Shown in pieces: positions 9,327 through 17,979 of a stretch of 64,000 nt of DNA. The position numbers were made by a program, and so were the translations under genes. Each line of letters opens with the position of its first letter. Position 1 is the first letter of the stretch. Source of the DNA: Pleurocapsa sp. PCC 7319 (GTDB taxonomy: Bacteria; Cyanobacteriota; Cyanobacteriia; Cyanobacteriales; Xenococcaceae); contig NZ_KB235922.1 of assembly GCF_000332195.1 (NCBI RefSeq), forward strand, positions 992,001 through 1,056,000. Direction: 5' to 3'. The notes beneath the pieces are model-generated. The model ran no database searches and was not told the origin of the DNA. It was given only the letters and a program-made list of their open reading frames with translations.

Positions 9327-10733
9327 ATGGTCAACAATTATCGTATTGAACAAGATTCGATGGGATCAAAGGAGATTCCAGCCAGTGTATATTACGGGAT
9401 TCAAACCTTAAGAGCGACAGAAAATTTTCCGATTAGCGGTATCAAGCCTTTGGCAACTTATGTTGACGCTTGTATTCTCATCAAAAAAGCTACCGCGATC
9501 GCTAATAGAGAACTTGGTTGTATCAATCAAGATATTAGTCAGGCAATTGTTCAAGCCGCAGATGAAATTTTAGAGGGAAGTCTTCGAGATCAGTTTGTGG
9601 TCGATGTTTATCAGGCAGGGGCAGGCACATCCCACCACATGAACGTTAATGAAGTGTTGGCCAATCGGGCATTAGAAATTTTAGGGGAGGAAAAAGGTAA
9701 CTACAAAAGAGTTAGCCCTAACGACCATGTCAATTATGGTCAGTCTACTAATGATGTCATTCCCACTGCGATTCGGATTGGAGCTTTGTTAGCTTTAGAT
9801 CAAACTCTTTATCCCGCATTGGATAAGGCGATCGCTTCAGTACAGCAAAAAGCTGAGGAATTTCAAGACATTGTCAAATCTGGTCGAACCCATATGCAAG
9901 ATGCCGTTCCTGTTCGCCTAGGAGAAGGCTTTAAAGCTTGGTCGCAAATTTTAATGGAGCATAAACGGAGAATTGAAGCTGCTGCTCAAGATCTCTATCA
10001 ATTGGGTTTGGGTGGTAGTGCTACCGGGACTGGATTAAATACTCATCCTAACTATCGTCATCGGGTAGCAGAATTACTGGCAGAGTCAATCGGCAAACCT
10101 TTACAACCTGCACCCCATCTCATGGCAGCCATGCAGAGTATGAGTCCTTTTGTCAGCGTTTCTGGAAGCTTACGCAATTTAGCTCAAGACTTAGTTAAAA
10201 TTTCCCATGATTTACGTTTGATGGATTCAGGTCCTCAAACAGGATTTAAAGAAATACAGTTACCAGCAGTGCAACCAGGATCATCCATTATGCCTGGTAA
10301 ATACAACCCTGTAATGGCGGAAATGACCTCCATGGTCTGTTTTCAAGTTATGGGTTACGATACAGCGATCGCTTTTGCCGCACAAGCAGGACAGCTAGAG
10401 TTAAACGTGATGATGCCCTTGATTGCTTATGATCTGATCCATAGTATCGAGATCTTGGGAAATACTATTGATAGTCTCAGTAAACGCTGTTTGGCAGGAA
10501 TTACGGCTCGTCGCGATCGCTGTTTGGCTTATGCTGAAGGAAGTCTTGCTTTGGTCACAGCTCTCAATACTCATATTGGTTATCTTAAAGCAGCAGAGGT
10601 GGCGAAAAAGTCATTAGAAACAGACAAATCGATTAGAGCGATCGTTTTGGAAGAGGGTTTAATGGATGAAAATCAATTGGCAGCAGTTCTCGATCTCGAA
10701 AAAATGAGTAACCTGCCAGAATCCAATAATTAG
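9327..10733 (+). CDS. aspA: Aspartate ammonia-lyase (aspartase/fumarase superfamily)
   Basis: 468 residues, the usual length. The N-terminus YRIEQDSMGSKEIPASVYYG is typical of aspartases. SGRTHMQDAVPV contains the substrate-binding Thr-His pair, and GSSIMPGKYNPV (about residues 318-329) is the superfamily signature loop with the catalytic serine. Aspartases and class II fumarases are close. The N-terminal motif and the sequence after the signature (MTSMVCFQVMGYD) favour aspartase, which deaminates L-aspartate to fumarate and ammonia, but fumarase activity cannot be excluded. A transposase remnant follows 133 bp downstream. Confidence 0.8.
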   Translation: MVNNYRIEQDSMGSKEIPASVYYGIQTLRATENFPISGIKPLATYVDACILIKKATAIANRELGCINQDISQAIVQAADEILEGSLRDQFVVDVYQAGAGTSHHMNVNEVLANRALEILGEEKGNYKRVSPNDHVNYGQSTNDVIPTAIRIGALLALDQTLYPALDKAIASVQQKAEEFQDIVKSGRTHMQDAVPVRLGEGFKAWSQILMEHKRRIEAAAQDLYQLGLGGSATGTGLNTHPNYRHRVAELLAESIGKPLQPAPHLMAAMQSMSPFVSVSGSLRNLAQDLVKISHDLRLMDSGPQTGFKEIQLPAVQPGSSIMPGKYNPVMAEMTSMVCFQVMGYDTAIAFAAQAGQLELNVMMPLIAYDLIHSIEILGNTIDSLSKRCLAGITARRDRCLAYAEGSLALVTALNTHIGYLKAAEVAKKSLETDKSIRAIVLEEGLMDENQLAAVLDLEKMSNLPESNN

Positions 10734-10866
10734 ATATGATCTTATGAAGTCTCTCAGCCCTGATTGCCTGACACAAGCGCCTGAAAGTATTGAGATAGGG
10801 TAGAAAGAAAGAAAAGGTAGAGCATTCATGAGAAGCTGAAAATGAATAGTTTTAAGCTTCATATCC

Positions 10867-11530
10867 ATGTCAAAATCTACCCCTCTTTATGATCGGCTAA
10901 TGAGTTTGCTGAGTCAATACAGTAATTACCAAGATTTTCGTCATCTCAAAGCGTTAGCTTGGATGATAAATGCTCTCATCTGTAGCAGTAAGATCAACTT
11001 GAGTGAATGGGAATCTTATGTGATTAGTCGAGCCACTCAAGCACAGAGTACCGAACGGAGATGGCAGCGGTTTGTCCACAACAATCGAATCAAATTCAAA
11101 TCGATCTACATACCTTTGAATTATTTTTAGATTCTAAATCTGGAGTTTTTCAATTAGAAAGTTCAAAAATTCGCGATTGGCTACGCCAGTGCCGAAGGCA
11201 ATCGCAGAGCCCTTGAACGTCTGTATCTAGTTGTGGCACTAGCTCTTTTATTTGCTACCTCTCAGGGGATGGCGGTTCAACTAAAAGGACTTAGGACTCA
11301 AGTAGATCCTCATTGGAAGCGTGGAATTAGCTATTTAAAAATTGGTATTAGGTGGCTCAATGGAGTTTTGCATAAGGGTCGCGTTTTGCTGACTCCTGTT
11401 GCGTTATGTTCTCATATTCCTCAACTTTGCTTTGTGACGCGAAGCTAATCCTTTAGGGCTTCCAAAAAAGCTAAGAAGCAATACTATGATGCTATTTGGT
11501 TCAGTCGTATTCACGAAATTAAGTGCGCTA
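10867..11530 (+). pseudogene. Remnant of a DDE (IS4-like) transposase
   Basis: The N-terminal piece (10867-11130) reads LYDRLMSLLSQYSNYQDFRH through STERRWQRFVHNNRIKF, the start of a cyanobacterial IS4-type transposase. After about 30 codons of unrelated sequence, the C-terminal piece resumes in another frame (LERLYLVVALALLFATSQGM, then VDPHWKRGISYLKIGIRWL). The central catalytic region is missing. A small palindromic repeat (GGCTACGCCAGTGCCGAAGGC, around 11179-11199) lies at the joint. The element is dead. No terminal inverted repeats were found by eye. Confidence 0.75.
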
Positions 11531-11539
11531 CTAGTTAGT

Positions 11540-12294
11540 TTTTTGATAAATGTGTCAGGCAGTCAGCTCTCAGCCTTGTCTTGTGACGAGGACTGAGTAT
11601 CTGGTAAGACACTCTTCTCGATTGAGACAGCTACTCGTATCCCAGAAAACCGTGCTTCTCGGTGAACAGCAGGGACTTTAGCCATACTGTTCCTCTAACT
11701 CATTTCTGGCTAGAGCTATTGAAACAAAATTCTTGTATTTAAACGAGGGGCGCCCGTTGTAGGAACCTCCCTTCGGGTTCAGCAGTTCTTACGGTTGCTC
11801 ATGGGGCGGGGCTTATAAATGCCGCACCCACGGCAACAGCCCCTTGGAAACCCCCGCCCTCGACAGTTTGCTTATGCCGGGGAACCCCTTTGGGTTCAGC
11901 ACTTTGCTCAAGTCGGCGGCAGTCGCTATAACGGGGGAAACCCCCCCAACGCAACTACTTCACCGCAACGGACTGGCTTGCCAACGAACTGCTTCACCGC
12001 CAACGCTTTGCCGCATGAATCGTGGGTTGGCATTTTGTTTTGAGTAGTTAACTTGATATTCATGTAATCTTTATATAACAAGGATTTCGAGTGTTGTACA
12101 ATCGATTCAGAGCGTATGAATGGGATGCCAATATCCGAACATCGGTAGTAAAACAAAAACTGCGGAACGCAGCGGACGGCGCACAGCTTGAATGCATTCA
12201 AGCTTGCGTCCCGCCTAAAATTGGCAGAACCTTGACAATCAAATATAGGAAGTTGCAGCCAAGAAATAGTCTCAATTTGAAGTCTCGGTGGTTG
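11540..12294. repeat. Gene-free mosaic of short GC-rich repeats
   Basis: About 750 bp without a convincing gene. It holds fragments such as CCCTTCGGGTTCAGCAGTTC, GGCGGGGCTTATAAATGCCGC and CAACGAACTGCTTCACCGCC. Related strings recur at 13.6 kb and 47.5 kb. A hairpin-like stretch near 11641-11690 (CCGTGCTTCTCGG) could be an old IS200/IS605 end. Short open frames here have no start signals and repeat-derived composition. I read it as accumulated insertion-element debris beside the TnpB element. Confidence 0.6.
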
Positions 12295-12299
12295 CTTGA

Positions 12300-12500
12300 C
12301 ACTCCCCACGCATGAATGCGGGAGATTCTTGGTTCGTAGAAAAAACTTACCCTGACAAATTCTCATCAGCCAAGATAGAGGTTTCGTCTCCCCAAGCTTT
12401 AGATCCCGTGTGTCCCACGGTACTTAATCCTAAAGATAGGATGTTTCTAGCTGCATTTTCATCTCGGTCGAGAACACAGCCACACTTACACTTATGAGTT
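12300..12500 (-). ncRNA. Probable omega RNA region (3' end of tnpB and right end)
   Basis: In characterised TnpB systems the guide scaffold is transcribed from the 3' part of tnpB through the right-end hairpin, and the guide is the flanking DNA. The hairpin at about 12302-12325 lies on the correct side. Bounds are approximate and the assignment rests on family knowledge, not on a conserved sequence I can verify. Confidence 0.35.
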
Positions 12501-13522
12501 CTGGTGCTGAGAGTTTTAGTTACTTTAGCTCCGCAACCAGAGCAGTTAACAGAAGTATACTGCGGTGGTACGGCAACTGTTACTTTGCCAAACTTATAGC
12601 CAAAGTACTCTAACCACACTCTAAATTGATACCAGCCAGCGTCGGTTATCGACTTGGCAAGATTGTGATTTTTTACCATCTTGCCAATTCTTAAGTCTTC
12701 ATAAGCGACTACATCGTTAGATGTGATTACGCACCGTGCCAATTTCACGGCATGGTCTTTACGTTGCCTACTTATCTTAAGATGCTTTAGGGCGTATCTT
12801 TTTCTCGCTTGGTGATAGTTCTTAGACTGTGGTTTTTTACTTTTGACGTACTTTTTAGACTTGCTTCGGTTTAAGCGATTGAGTGCTTTTTCACCTCTTC
12901 GATAAAACCGAGGATTCTCAATCTGATTCCCTTTGTCGTCGGTATAGAAATAGTTCAAGCCAACGTCTAAACCAATTTCAGAATAAGATGGTTCTACTCT
13001 TTCTCGGTTGTCGGCATCGACTAAAAACTGACCATAATAACCATCAGCACGTCTAACTATTCGTACTCGTTTGAATTGTTTGATATCGTACCAATTCAAA
13101 TCTCTTGTACCTTTGAGCTTGACCCGACCGATATTATTCTGATCGGTGAAGGTTATCTGTTTTCTGTTTTCAGAAAGCTTCCAACCTGTAGTCTTATACT
13201 CGACCGAGCGAGAATGCTTCTGGAACTTAGGAAATCCCTTTTTTCCAGGAGTTTTATGTTTACAGTTTTGATAGAAACGAGATATTGCAGCCCAGGCTCG
13301 ATCTGCACTGCTTTGTCTGGCCATTGAATTTAGCTTGTGAGCAAAGGGGAATTCAGCAGCTAGTACTTTACAGTATGCCGATAGCTGGTATTTTCCTACT
13401 CCTTTATTGTCCATCCAATATCGCAATGCTTTGTTGCGTATGAATTGTGCCGTTCTGATGGCTTCATCCATCGCATCGTATTGAGTTGGCTTGGCTTGTA
13501 TCTTCATCTCTAGAACTAACAT
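12347..13522 (-). CDS. tnpB: TnpB, RNA-guided nuclease of an IS200/IS605 element
   Basis: 391 residues. RuvC motif I Asp in IGLDVGLNYFYTDD, motif II Glu in VAYEDLRIGKMVKN, motif III Asp in LDRDENAARNILSLGL. The zinc finger is complete: NCSGCG followed by CKCGC in the segment before motif III. All active-site residues expected of an active TnpB are therefore present. TnpB proteins cut DNA under guidance of an RNA made from the element's right end and help retain the element. Of the three TnpB lineages in this window it is the only one with a fully canonical zinc finger. Confidence 0.9.
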   Translation of the reverse strand: MLVLEMKIQAKPTQYDAMDEAIRTAQFIRNKALRYWMDNKGVGKYQLSAYCKVLAAEFPFAHKLNSMARQSSADRAWAAISRFYQNCKHKTPGKKGFPKFQKHSRSVEYKTTGWKLSENRKQITFTDQNNIGRVKLKGTRDLNWYDIKQFKRVRIVRRADGYYGQFLVDADNRERVEPSYSEIGLDVGLNYFYTDDKGNQIENPRFYRRGEKALNRLNRSKSKKYVKSKKPQSKNYHQARKRYALKHLKISRQRKDHAVKLARCVITSNDVVAYEDLRIGKMVKNHNLAKSITDAGWYQFRVWLEYFGYKFGKVTVAVPPQYTSVNCSGCGAKVTKTLSTRTHKCKCGCVLDRDENAARNILSLGLSTVGHTGSKAWGDETSILADENLSG

Positions 13523-13620
13523 ATTCTTATGCTATCATATAAGCATAAACTAACCCAGCAAGTGCTAGCCGTGCCTTATATCCCCATGTCTGAAGCCAGG
13601 GGCTTTACGGCACGAATCGG

Positions 13621-14043
13621 TAAAATGTTTCACCGCAACGCAACTGTCGAGGAAGGAATCATTTTGAAAACTGTACCCAGGGACGCTGGGGAACGGAAAC
13701 CGCCTGCTGACAAGTCCGCGTCGCCTGTGCTTTGCCAGGCGTTTATGTCGGACGCAGCTTGCTGTCGGGGATGTATGGTGCTTGCATTGTTCATCTAGAT
13801 AAGTACTACGCAGGAATACTTAGTCGCGAGTCTAGGGAAGCCCGCGTTGTAGGCTTTGTGTCAACGTCGGGAGAACGTCACACTTTAAAGTAAAGGTCCT
13901 AACCTGAATTTAACTGAGTTTTCCAAGTCATGAATTCTCCCGAAATATTGATTGAAACATTGAAAACGAAAGACAAAAAAAATTAAATTTTGTCTAAAGT
14001 CCAAAACAGCAACTAAAAAAGTAATTCGGGAGGAAAATCCAAA
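13621..14043. other. Gene-free repeat debris and leader of the acidic protein gene
   Basis: The first 250 bp continue the repeat mosaic seen at 11.5-12.3 kb (TTTCACCGCAACGCAACTG, GCCAGGCGTTTATGTCGG). From about 13900 the sequence becomes AT-rich and ordinary. The stretch ends in ATTCGGGAGGAAAATCC, a strong ribosome binding site for the gene at 14044. The promoter is not identifiable by eye. Confidence 0.5.
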
Positions 14044-14865
14044 ATGGAAGACCAAATTCAAGATTCATTAAGTCGTGAGAGCTCTGATTCGGTTAATCCC
14101 TTCACCAGTTCTACCAGTACCGAAAATGATAGCCTGGAAACCGGTATTGATAATGGTAGCTTTGAAACCGGAGATTTTATAAACTGGAGGACTATAGGTG
14201 ACACCAGTGTCGAAACAGAGGATCTCGGGATTTTTCCCAGTGATGGAACTTACCAAGCACTACTGACTAATGGCTATAGTGATTCTGGTGGTTCAGTAGT
14301 AGATTCAGATCTAGAAGAATATTTCGATTTAGCACCTGGTTCTCTAGACGGTCTTGTTGAGGGTGATGCTACTGAAGGTTCTGGTATAAAACAAACATTT
14401 ATCGCAGAAGCCGGTGATGTAATCAGTTTTGATTGGAACTTCTTGACTAATGAGTCCACACCAGATTTAACATTTAACGATACTGCATTTTTAACCGTCA
14501 ATGGTATTACCTTAGAACTAGCAGACACTGGATCAGATTTTGTTGATGCGCCTGGTGTAGAAGGATTTGCCGAACAAACTGAGACTCAAAATTTGACGTT
14601 TTCCGTTGCCGAAGCTGGGGAATACACCATAGGCTTTGGTGTGGTAGATGTTAAAGATAATATTGTTGACTCTAGATTGATAATTGATAATATTCAACAA
14701 ATTCCCCTCGCGCTCTTCGATAGTCCTCAGGGATTAGGCGTTGAGTCTGATGGGTCTGGCGTTAATTTAGTACTCGGACTAAATGGTTTTGAATCGGTCG
14801 ATAGCAGTCCTATATCTGATTCTGAAACTAGTTTGGAGCCAGTTGATAGTGGTGAAGTTGTCTAA
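14044..14865 (+). CDS. Acidic beta-rich, probably exported protein
   Basis: 273 residues, strongly acidic, rich in Gly, Ser, Thr and Asp, with no cysteine and no classical signal peptide. The section DNGSFETGDFINWRTIGD, later EAGDVISFDWNFLTNE and FLTVNGITLEL, resembles the jelly-roll-like region of secreted cyanobacterial proteins often carrying PEP-CTERM signals, but no such anchor is present. The Asp/Ser-rich low-complexity ends are typical of type I secretion substrates or leader-containing peptides. It is followed by a parvulin gene, a class often found with cyanobacterial type I secretion genes, so it may be that foldase's client. No transporter genes are here. A strong ribosome binding site (GGGAGGAAA) precedes the ATG. 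Confidence 0.7.
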   Translation: MEDQIQDSLSRESSDSVNPFTSSTSTENDSLETGIDNGSFETGDFINWRTIGDTSVETEDLGIFPSDGTYQALLTNGYSDSGGSVVDSDLEEYFDLAPGSLDGLVEGDATEGSGIKQTFIAEAGDVISFDWNFLTNESTPDLTFNDTAFLTVNGITLELADTGSDFVDAPGVEGFAEQTETQNLTFSVAEAGEYTIGFGVVDVKDNIVDSRLIIDNIQQIPLALFDSPQGLGVESDGSGVNLVLGLNGFESVDSSPISDSETSLEPVDSGEVV

Positions 14866-14921
14866 GATTGACACATTCTGCACTAAGCATTGAATTATTT
14901 GAGGAGGATAAACTAGCTAGA

Positions 14922-15002
14922 ATGCCTCAACAGCCTCAAAAAATTCAATGCACCCATCAAAACGGTAAGGGTTTCCTCAGAATGAGCAAAATCATCAGAT
15001 AA
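14922..15002 (+). CDS. Possible 26-residue leader peptide
   Basis: An ATG frame encoding a basic peptide (MPQQPQKIQCTHQNGKGFLR and six more residues) lies between the acidic protein and the parvulin gene. A GAGGAGG stretch is upstream, but about 14 bases away, which is too far for an ideal ribosome binding site. The frame overlaps the left arm of a stem-loop. It could be chance. Confidence 0.2.
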   Translation: MPQQPQKIQCTHQNGKGFLRMSKIIR

Positions 15003-15018
15003 GGTGGCAACCCTTACC
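14964..15018 (+). promoter_or_regulatory. Stem-loop in front of the parvulin gene
   Basis: GGTAAGGGTT (14964-14973) and AACCCTTACC (15009-15018) are perfect 10-base complements with a 35-base loop. The right arm ends 2 bases before CAGGAG, the ribosome binding site of the gene at 15034. The structure could limit translation or stop transcription from the upstream gene. No T-run follows, so it is not a standard terminator. Confidence 0.4.
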
Positions 15019-15540
15019 CAGGAGTTTTTATATATGACTACATGTTTACAAGTTGGCAACCAAACGATTACGGCTGACGCAATTATTTCTTTGTTAACAG
15101 ACTATCAAATGTTAGCTAAATTATCCCGTGAAGTCTTGATCGACCAAGCTATTGAATCAATAAACTGTACAACCTCTGAAAAAGCTCAGGTTGTAGAGCA
15201 GTTATATCTGCAAAATGGATTGGCTTTGGATTTAGACCGTAAAGCTTGGCTTAAAAAGCATTGCCTCTCGCCAGAGCAAATAGAAGCGTTAACTACTCGT
15301 AAATTAAAAATTGAAAAATTTAAGCAAGCAACCTGGGGAGCCAAAATAGGATCTTACTTTGTTAATCGTAAAAAGCAGTTAGATAGAGTTGTCTTTTCTC
15401 TTATCCAAACCAATGACTTAGATCTGGCTCAAGAACTCTATTTTCGACTTCAAGAAGGTGAACAGTCTTTTGCTGAATTAGCTCAAGAATATTCTCAGGG
15501 GCCAGAATCTTCAACTGGTGGTTTAGTCAGTCCCACTGAG

Positions 15541-16029
15541 TTAGCTAGTTGGCGAGAAGCCCCACATCTCTATTACGACAGCAATGAGTGTGGGATGAAT
15601 CGCCAGTAATAGACTAGCTATAGGAGAATCTTGATTTTCTATATATTTTCTCAGTGTTGAAATAGTAACTCCACCACATGACGCGAGAAAGTAGCTACTA
15701 TTCCAAACCACTTTCTTTTTATAGTATGTTTTCTCTAGTTCTGGTAAAAATTCTTGCCTCAGCTTACGACTAGAAATACTTTTAAGGCTATTAACCAGTT
15801 TGCTTAATTGTATTTCTGGGTGGTATTGAAAAAGCAAGTGTGCGTGGTCACTCTCTGCGTTGAACTCAACGATTTTGCCGTCAAATTTATCCAACAAAGA
15901 TTCCCAGATTTCATGAAGCCTATCTATCATTGGCGCAGTCAAAACTTTACGTCTGTATTTGGTTGTTAAAACTAAATGAGCTTTTAAATCAGATACAGAA
16001 CGCCCTCTTGATACAAAATCTTTCTTCAT
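15541..16029 (-). CDS. tnpA: TnpA, HUH/Y1 transposase of IS200/IS605 type
   Basis: 162 residues. The metal-binding His-x-His is in ESDHAHLLF, and the nucleophilic tyrosine is expected in TLRKYIENQ near residue 130. The N-terminal SDLKAHLVLTTKYRRKVL is the family's first strand and loop. The enzyme cuts and joins single-stranded element ends at hairpins. The frame runs through the left-end hairpin, and its stop codon (TAA, bases TTA on the plus strand) is built from the TTAG at the target junction. It diverges from tnpB with 56 bp between the starts. Confidence 0.9.
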   Translation of the reverse strand: MKKDFVSRGRSVSDLKAHLVLTTKYRRKVLTAPMIDRLHEIWESLLDKFDGKIVEFNAESDHAHLLFQYHPEIQLSKLVNSLKSISSRKLRQEFLPELEKTYYKKKVVWNSSYFLASCGGVTISTLRKYIENQDSPIASLLLAIHPTLIAVVIEMWGFSPTS

Positions 16030-17490
16030 GAATAGGTGGAGATAAATATGTTAATATCAGTGTATCAAAATAAACAACTCTAATTTTGCTATACAACTAC
16101 CAGTACCGACTAAGACCAACTACAGAACAAAAGCTTGTCCTTAATGACTGGCTTCGTATCTGTCGGTACTGGTACAACCGCCAACTGAGAGAAAGGTTTG
16201 ATTGGTGGTCGAAGAATCGTAGCTACACTGACCGATGCCCATTAATCTGTCATTTGCCACAGTTAAAAGAAAAACCTGAATATTATGGGCAAAAAAAGCA
16301 GCTACCAATAATCAAAAAAGATTTGGTTTCTGTTGGCTGGAGTGGTGAATTGTTGGACTTCAATTCTGTTCCCTCACAGACTCTGCAAGAGGTGTGCAAA
16401 CGGGTGAAACTAGCTTTCAGTCGTTTCGTATCGGGAGACAAAAACGGTAAGCGTTCGGGCAAACCAAGATTCAAAACAAGCGTACGTTTCAGATCGATGG
16501 TTATGAGCGGGGTAAAGCTTCATTCTTGCTCTGTTGGTGGTAAATGGCTGCATATTAATTTGCCAAAAATAGGTATGGTCAAGGTGCGACATCATAGACA
16601 ACTGGTTGATGGTGCAACATTAAAGCAAGCTCAGGTAATCAAGAAAGTCGATGGTTGGTACATCAACCTAAGATTACAAGACGATTCTGTTCCTGATTTC
16701 CAGCCCGATATTACTCCTACTTGGGATAACTCATTGGGCATGGACGCTGTTCTTCATGAAAATGACTATTTGGCTACGAGCGAAGGCGTTAAATTACCTA
16801 GTCTTAAGTCATTTCGGAAATCTCAAGGCAAACTAGCCAAGATTCAGGCGCGTAAATCTACAAAAAAACGAGGTAGTAAATCTCGTCGTAAGCTGGCGAA
16901 GCGCGAAGCCAAGCTACATCAGCAAATAGCGAGAGCTAGAAAAGATCATGCCTACAATACTGCCCAGGCTCTCCTTAATACTGGCAAAAAAGTTTTCTTT
17001 CATGAACAACTCAATCTTGCTGGGTTGAGTCGGAGGAATAAAGTTAAAACTGATGAGACGGGTAAGTTTTTACCTAATGGACAGTCAGCTAAATCAGGAC
17101 TAAATAAGTCTTGGGCTGATGCTGCCTTTGGTCAGTTTTTCAACATACTGAAGTTCAAAGCCGAGAAAGCTGGTGCTTTGGTAATACCTGTTAATCCACA
17201 ATACACATCTCAATTGCTGCCGTACAAAGATGAATTTGTTTTTACCGATTGCAGCATCAGAGAATATTGGGATGAAGAATATCAACTTTTGGTAGACCGA
17301 GACATCTCGGCTGGAATAAATACCAAGAGGGTTGGACTGGATGTGTTTCCAACTTTAAAACGGCGTAAAGGGAATCCAGTAATAGTCGCATCTACTACTA
17401 ATAGTACCTTGAAGCAAGTTCTCTCTGTCCTTCGGGATTTGGAGAAGCCTACATCTGTACCCGAAGGGTCAGTGTAGGTACATCACGAAA
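15545..17490 (+). mobile_element. IS200/IS605-type element, copy 1 (complete)
   Basis: It contains divergent tnpA and tnpB. The left-end hairpin is TGGCGA/TCGCCA (15550-15605) enclosing CCCACA/TGTGGG. The right-end hairpin is CCTACA/TGTAGG (17448-17478) enclosing ACCC-GAA-GGGT. Insertion was next to TTAG, shared with copy 2, and no target duplication is seen. Copy 2 at 31.6 kb is identical over the tnpA and tnpB sequence they share, as judged from the translated proteins and matching bases, which implies a very recent event. The right boundary is uncertain by about 15 bases. Confidence 0.85.
16086..17477 (+). CDS. tnpB: TnpB-family protein lacking zinc-finger cysteines (copy 1)
   Basis: 463 residues from a TTG start (LLYNYQYRLRPTTEQK). 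RuvC motif I Asp in LGMDAVLHENDYLATS, motif II Glu in VFFHEQLNLAGLSR, motif III Asp in LLVDRDISAGINTKR. The region that normally carries two Cys pairs reads YTSQLLPYKDEFVFTDCS, with a single cysteine. The C-terminus continues about 60 residues after motif III (VGLDVFPTLKRRKG onward). The RuvC triad is intact, so nuclease activity is possible, but the zinc-stabilised lobe must differ. The stop codon lies inside the right-end hairpin. Confidence 0.85.
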   Translation: MLYNYQYRLRPTTEQKLVLNDWLRICRYWYNRQLRERFDWWSKNRSYTDRCPLICHLPQLKEKPEYYGQKKQLPIIKKDLVSVGWSGELLDFNSVPSQTLQEVCKRVKLAFSRFVSGDKNGKRSGKPRFKTSVRFRSMVMSGVKLHSCSVGGKWLHINLPKIGMVKVRHHRQLVDGATLKQAQVIKKVDGWYINLRLQDDSVPDFQPDITPTWDNSLGMDAVLHENDYLATSEGVKLPSLKSFRKSQGKLAKIQARKSTKKRGSKSRRKLAKREAKLHQQIARARKDHAYNTAQALLNTGKKVFFHEQLNLAGLSRRNKVKTDETGKFLPNGQSAKSGLNKSWADAAFGQFFNILKFKAEKAGALVIPVNPQYTSQLLPYKDEFVFTDCSIREYWDEEYQLLVDRDISAGINTKRVGLDVFPTLKRRKGNPVIVASTTNSTLKQVLSVLRDLEKPTSVPEGSV

Positions 17491-17808
17491 TTTACCTCCA
17501 GCTTTGGCTGAAATTCTGGCTACGAGCCAAGTAGGTCAAATTCGTCCTGTTTCCCATGGAGAATGGCAGATGATTGTGCGACTGGAAAAAGCGATTCCCG
17601 CTCAGTTGGATCGAGCGATGCGCCAACGACTAATGAACGAACTATTTGAACTTTGGCTTTCTAAGCAACTTAGCCAACTTCCCTGCAAGGTCTAGATATT
17701 GAACTTAAGATGCAATAACTATCAAAATTAGCTTTTATATTCTTGTATAGATTTTACAGAGAAGAACTGAATGCGTTTGTAGAATTGAAATAATCTTATT
17801 TAACGTGA

Positions 17809-17979
17809 GCGTCCAACTCTCGCAAGGAAGATGGAGAAGAGATTGTTGAGGCTCAGGGATGGATGATTAACGATCGCGGAAATATAGAGTTAATTGCTGA
17901 TAAAACCGATTCCCATAGTTCTTCAGTACCACCAAAATATGACAAAATTTGCCATCAATCGAGCCTAAAATCAGACTAA
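17809..17979 (+). pseudogene. C-terminal fragment of a filamentous-haemagglutinin-type adhesin
   Basis: A 56-codon open stretch without a start codon reads GEEIVEAQGWMINDRGNIEL and then IADKTDSHSS, ending in KICHQSSLKSD and a stop. This matches the C-terminal tail typical of cyanobacterial two-partner-secretion adhesins. The rest of the gene is absent. Its last 9 bases overlap the stop region of the convergent GMC gene. Confidence 0.5.

Larger units (their letters stand above)
12295..13620 (-). mobile_element. IS200/IS605-group element encoding only TnpB
   Basis: The left end (at the high coordinate) has a nested hairpin, CGTGCC with GGCACG (13570-13614) enclosing CCCC/GGGG. The right end carries CTCCCGCATTCATGCG next to TGGGGAG (about 12302-12325), the familiar imperfect hairpin of these elements. 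No TnpA lies inside, so mobility would need TnpA from elsewhere. Exact ends are uncertain because such elements make no target duplication. A guide RNA (omega RNA) is expected to overlap the 3' end of tnpB and the right-end hairpin. Confidence 0.75.
15034..17695 (+). pseudogene. Parvulin-type peptidylprolyl isomerase split by an IS200/IS605 element
   Basis: The 5' part (15034 to about 15546) starts at MTTCLQVGNQTITAD after a CAGGAG site. It has a SurA-like helical N-terminal region and the beginning of a PpiC domain (YFRLQEGEQSFAELAQEYSQ, then STGGLVSPTEL). The sequence then runs into the insertion element. The 3' part resumes near 17480 in frame SRNLPPALAEILATSQVGQI and ends KQLSQLPCKV at 17695. 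Joined, these give a foldase of about 245 residues, a type common in cyanobacteria beside type I secretion genes. As it stands the product ends inside the element (frame to 15609) and lacks the second half of the catalytic domain. The two ends look otherwise undamaged, so the insertion is recent. Confidence 0.85.

Noticed and set aside
11819-12315. Several open frames of 67-146 codons
   Set aside because: They consist of GC-rich dispersed repeat strings, have no start signals and overlap on both strands.
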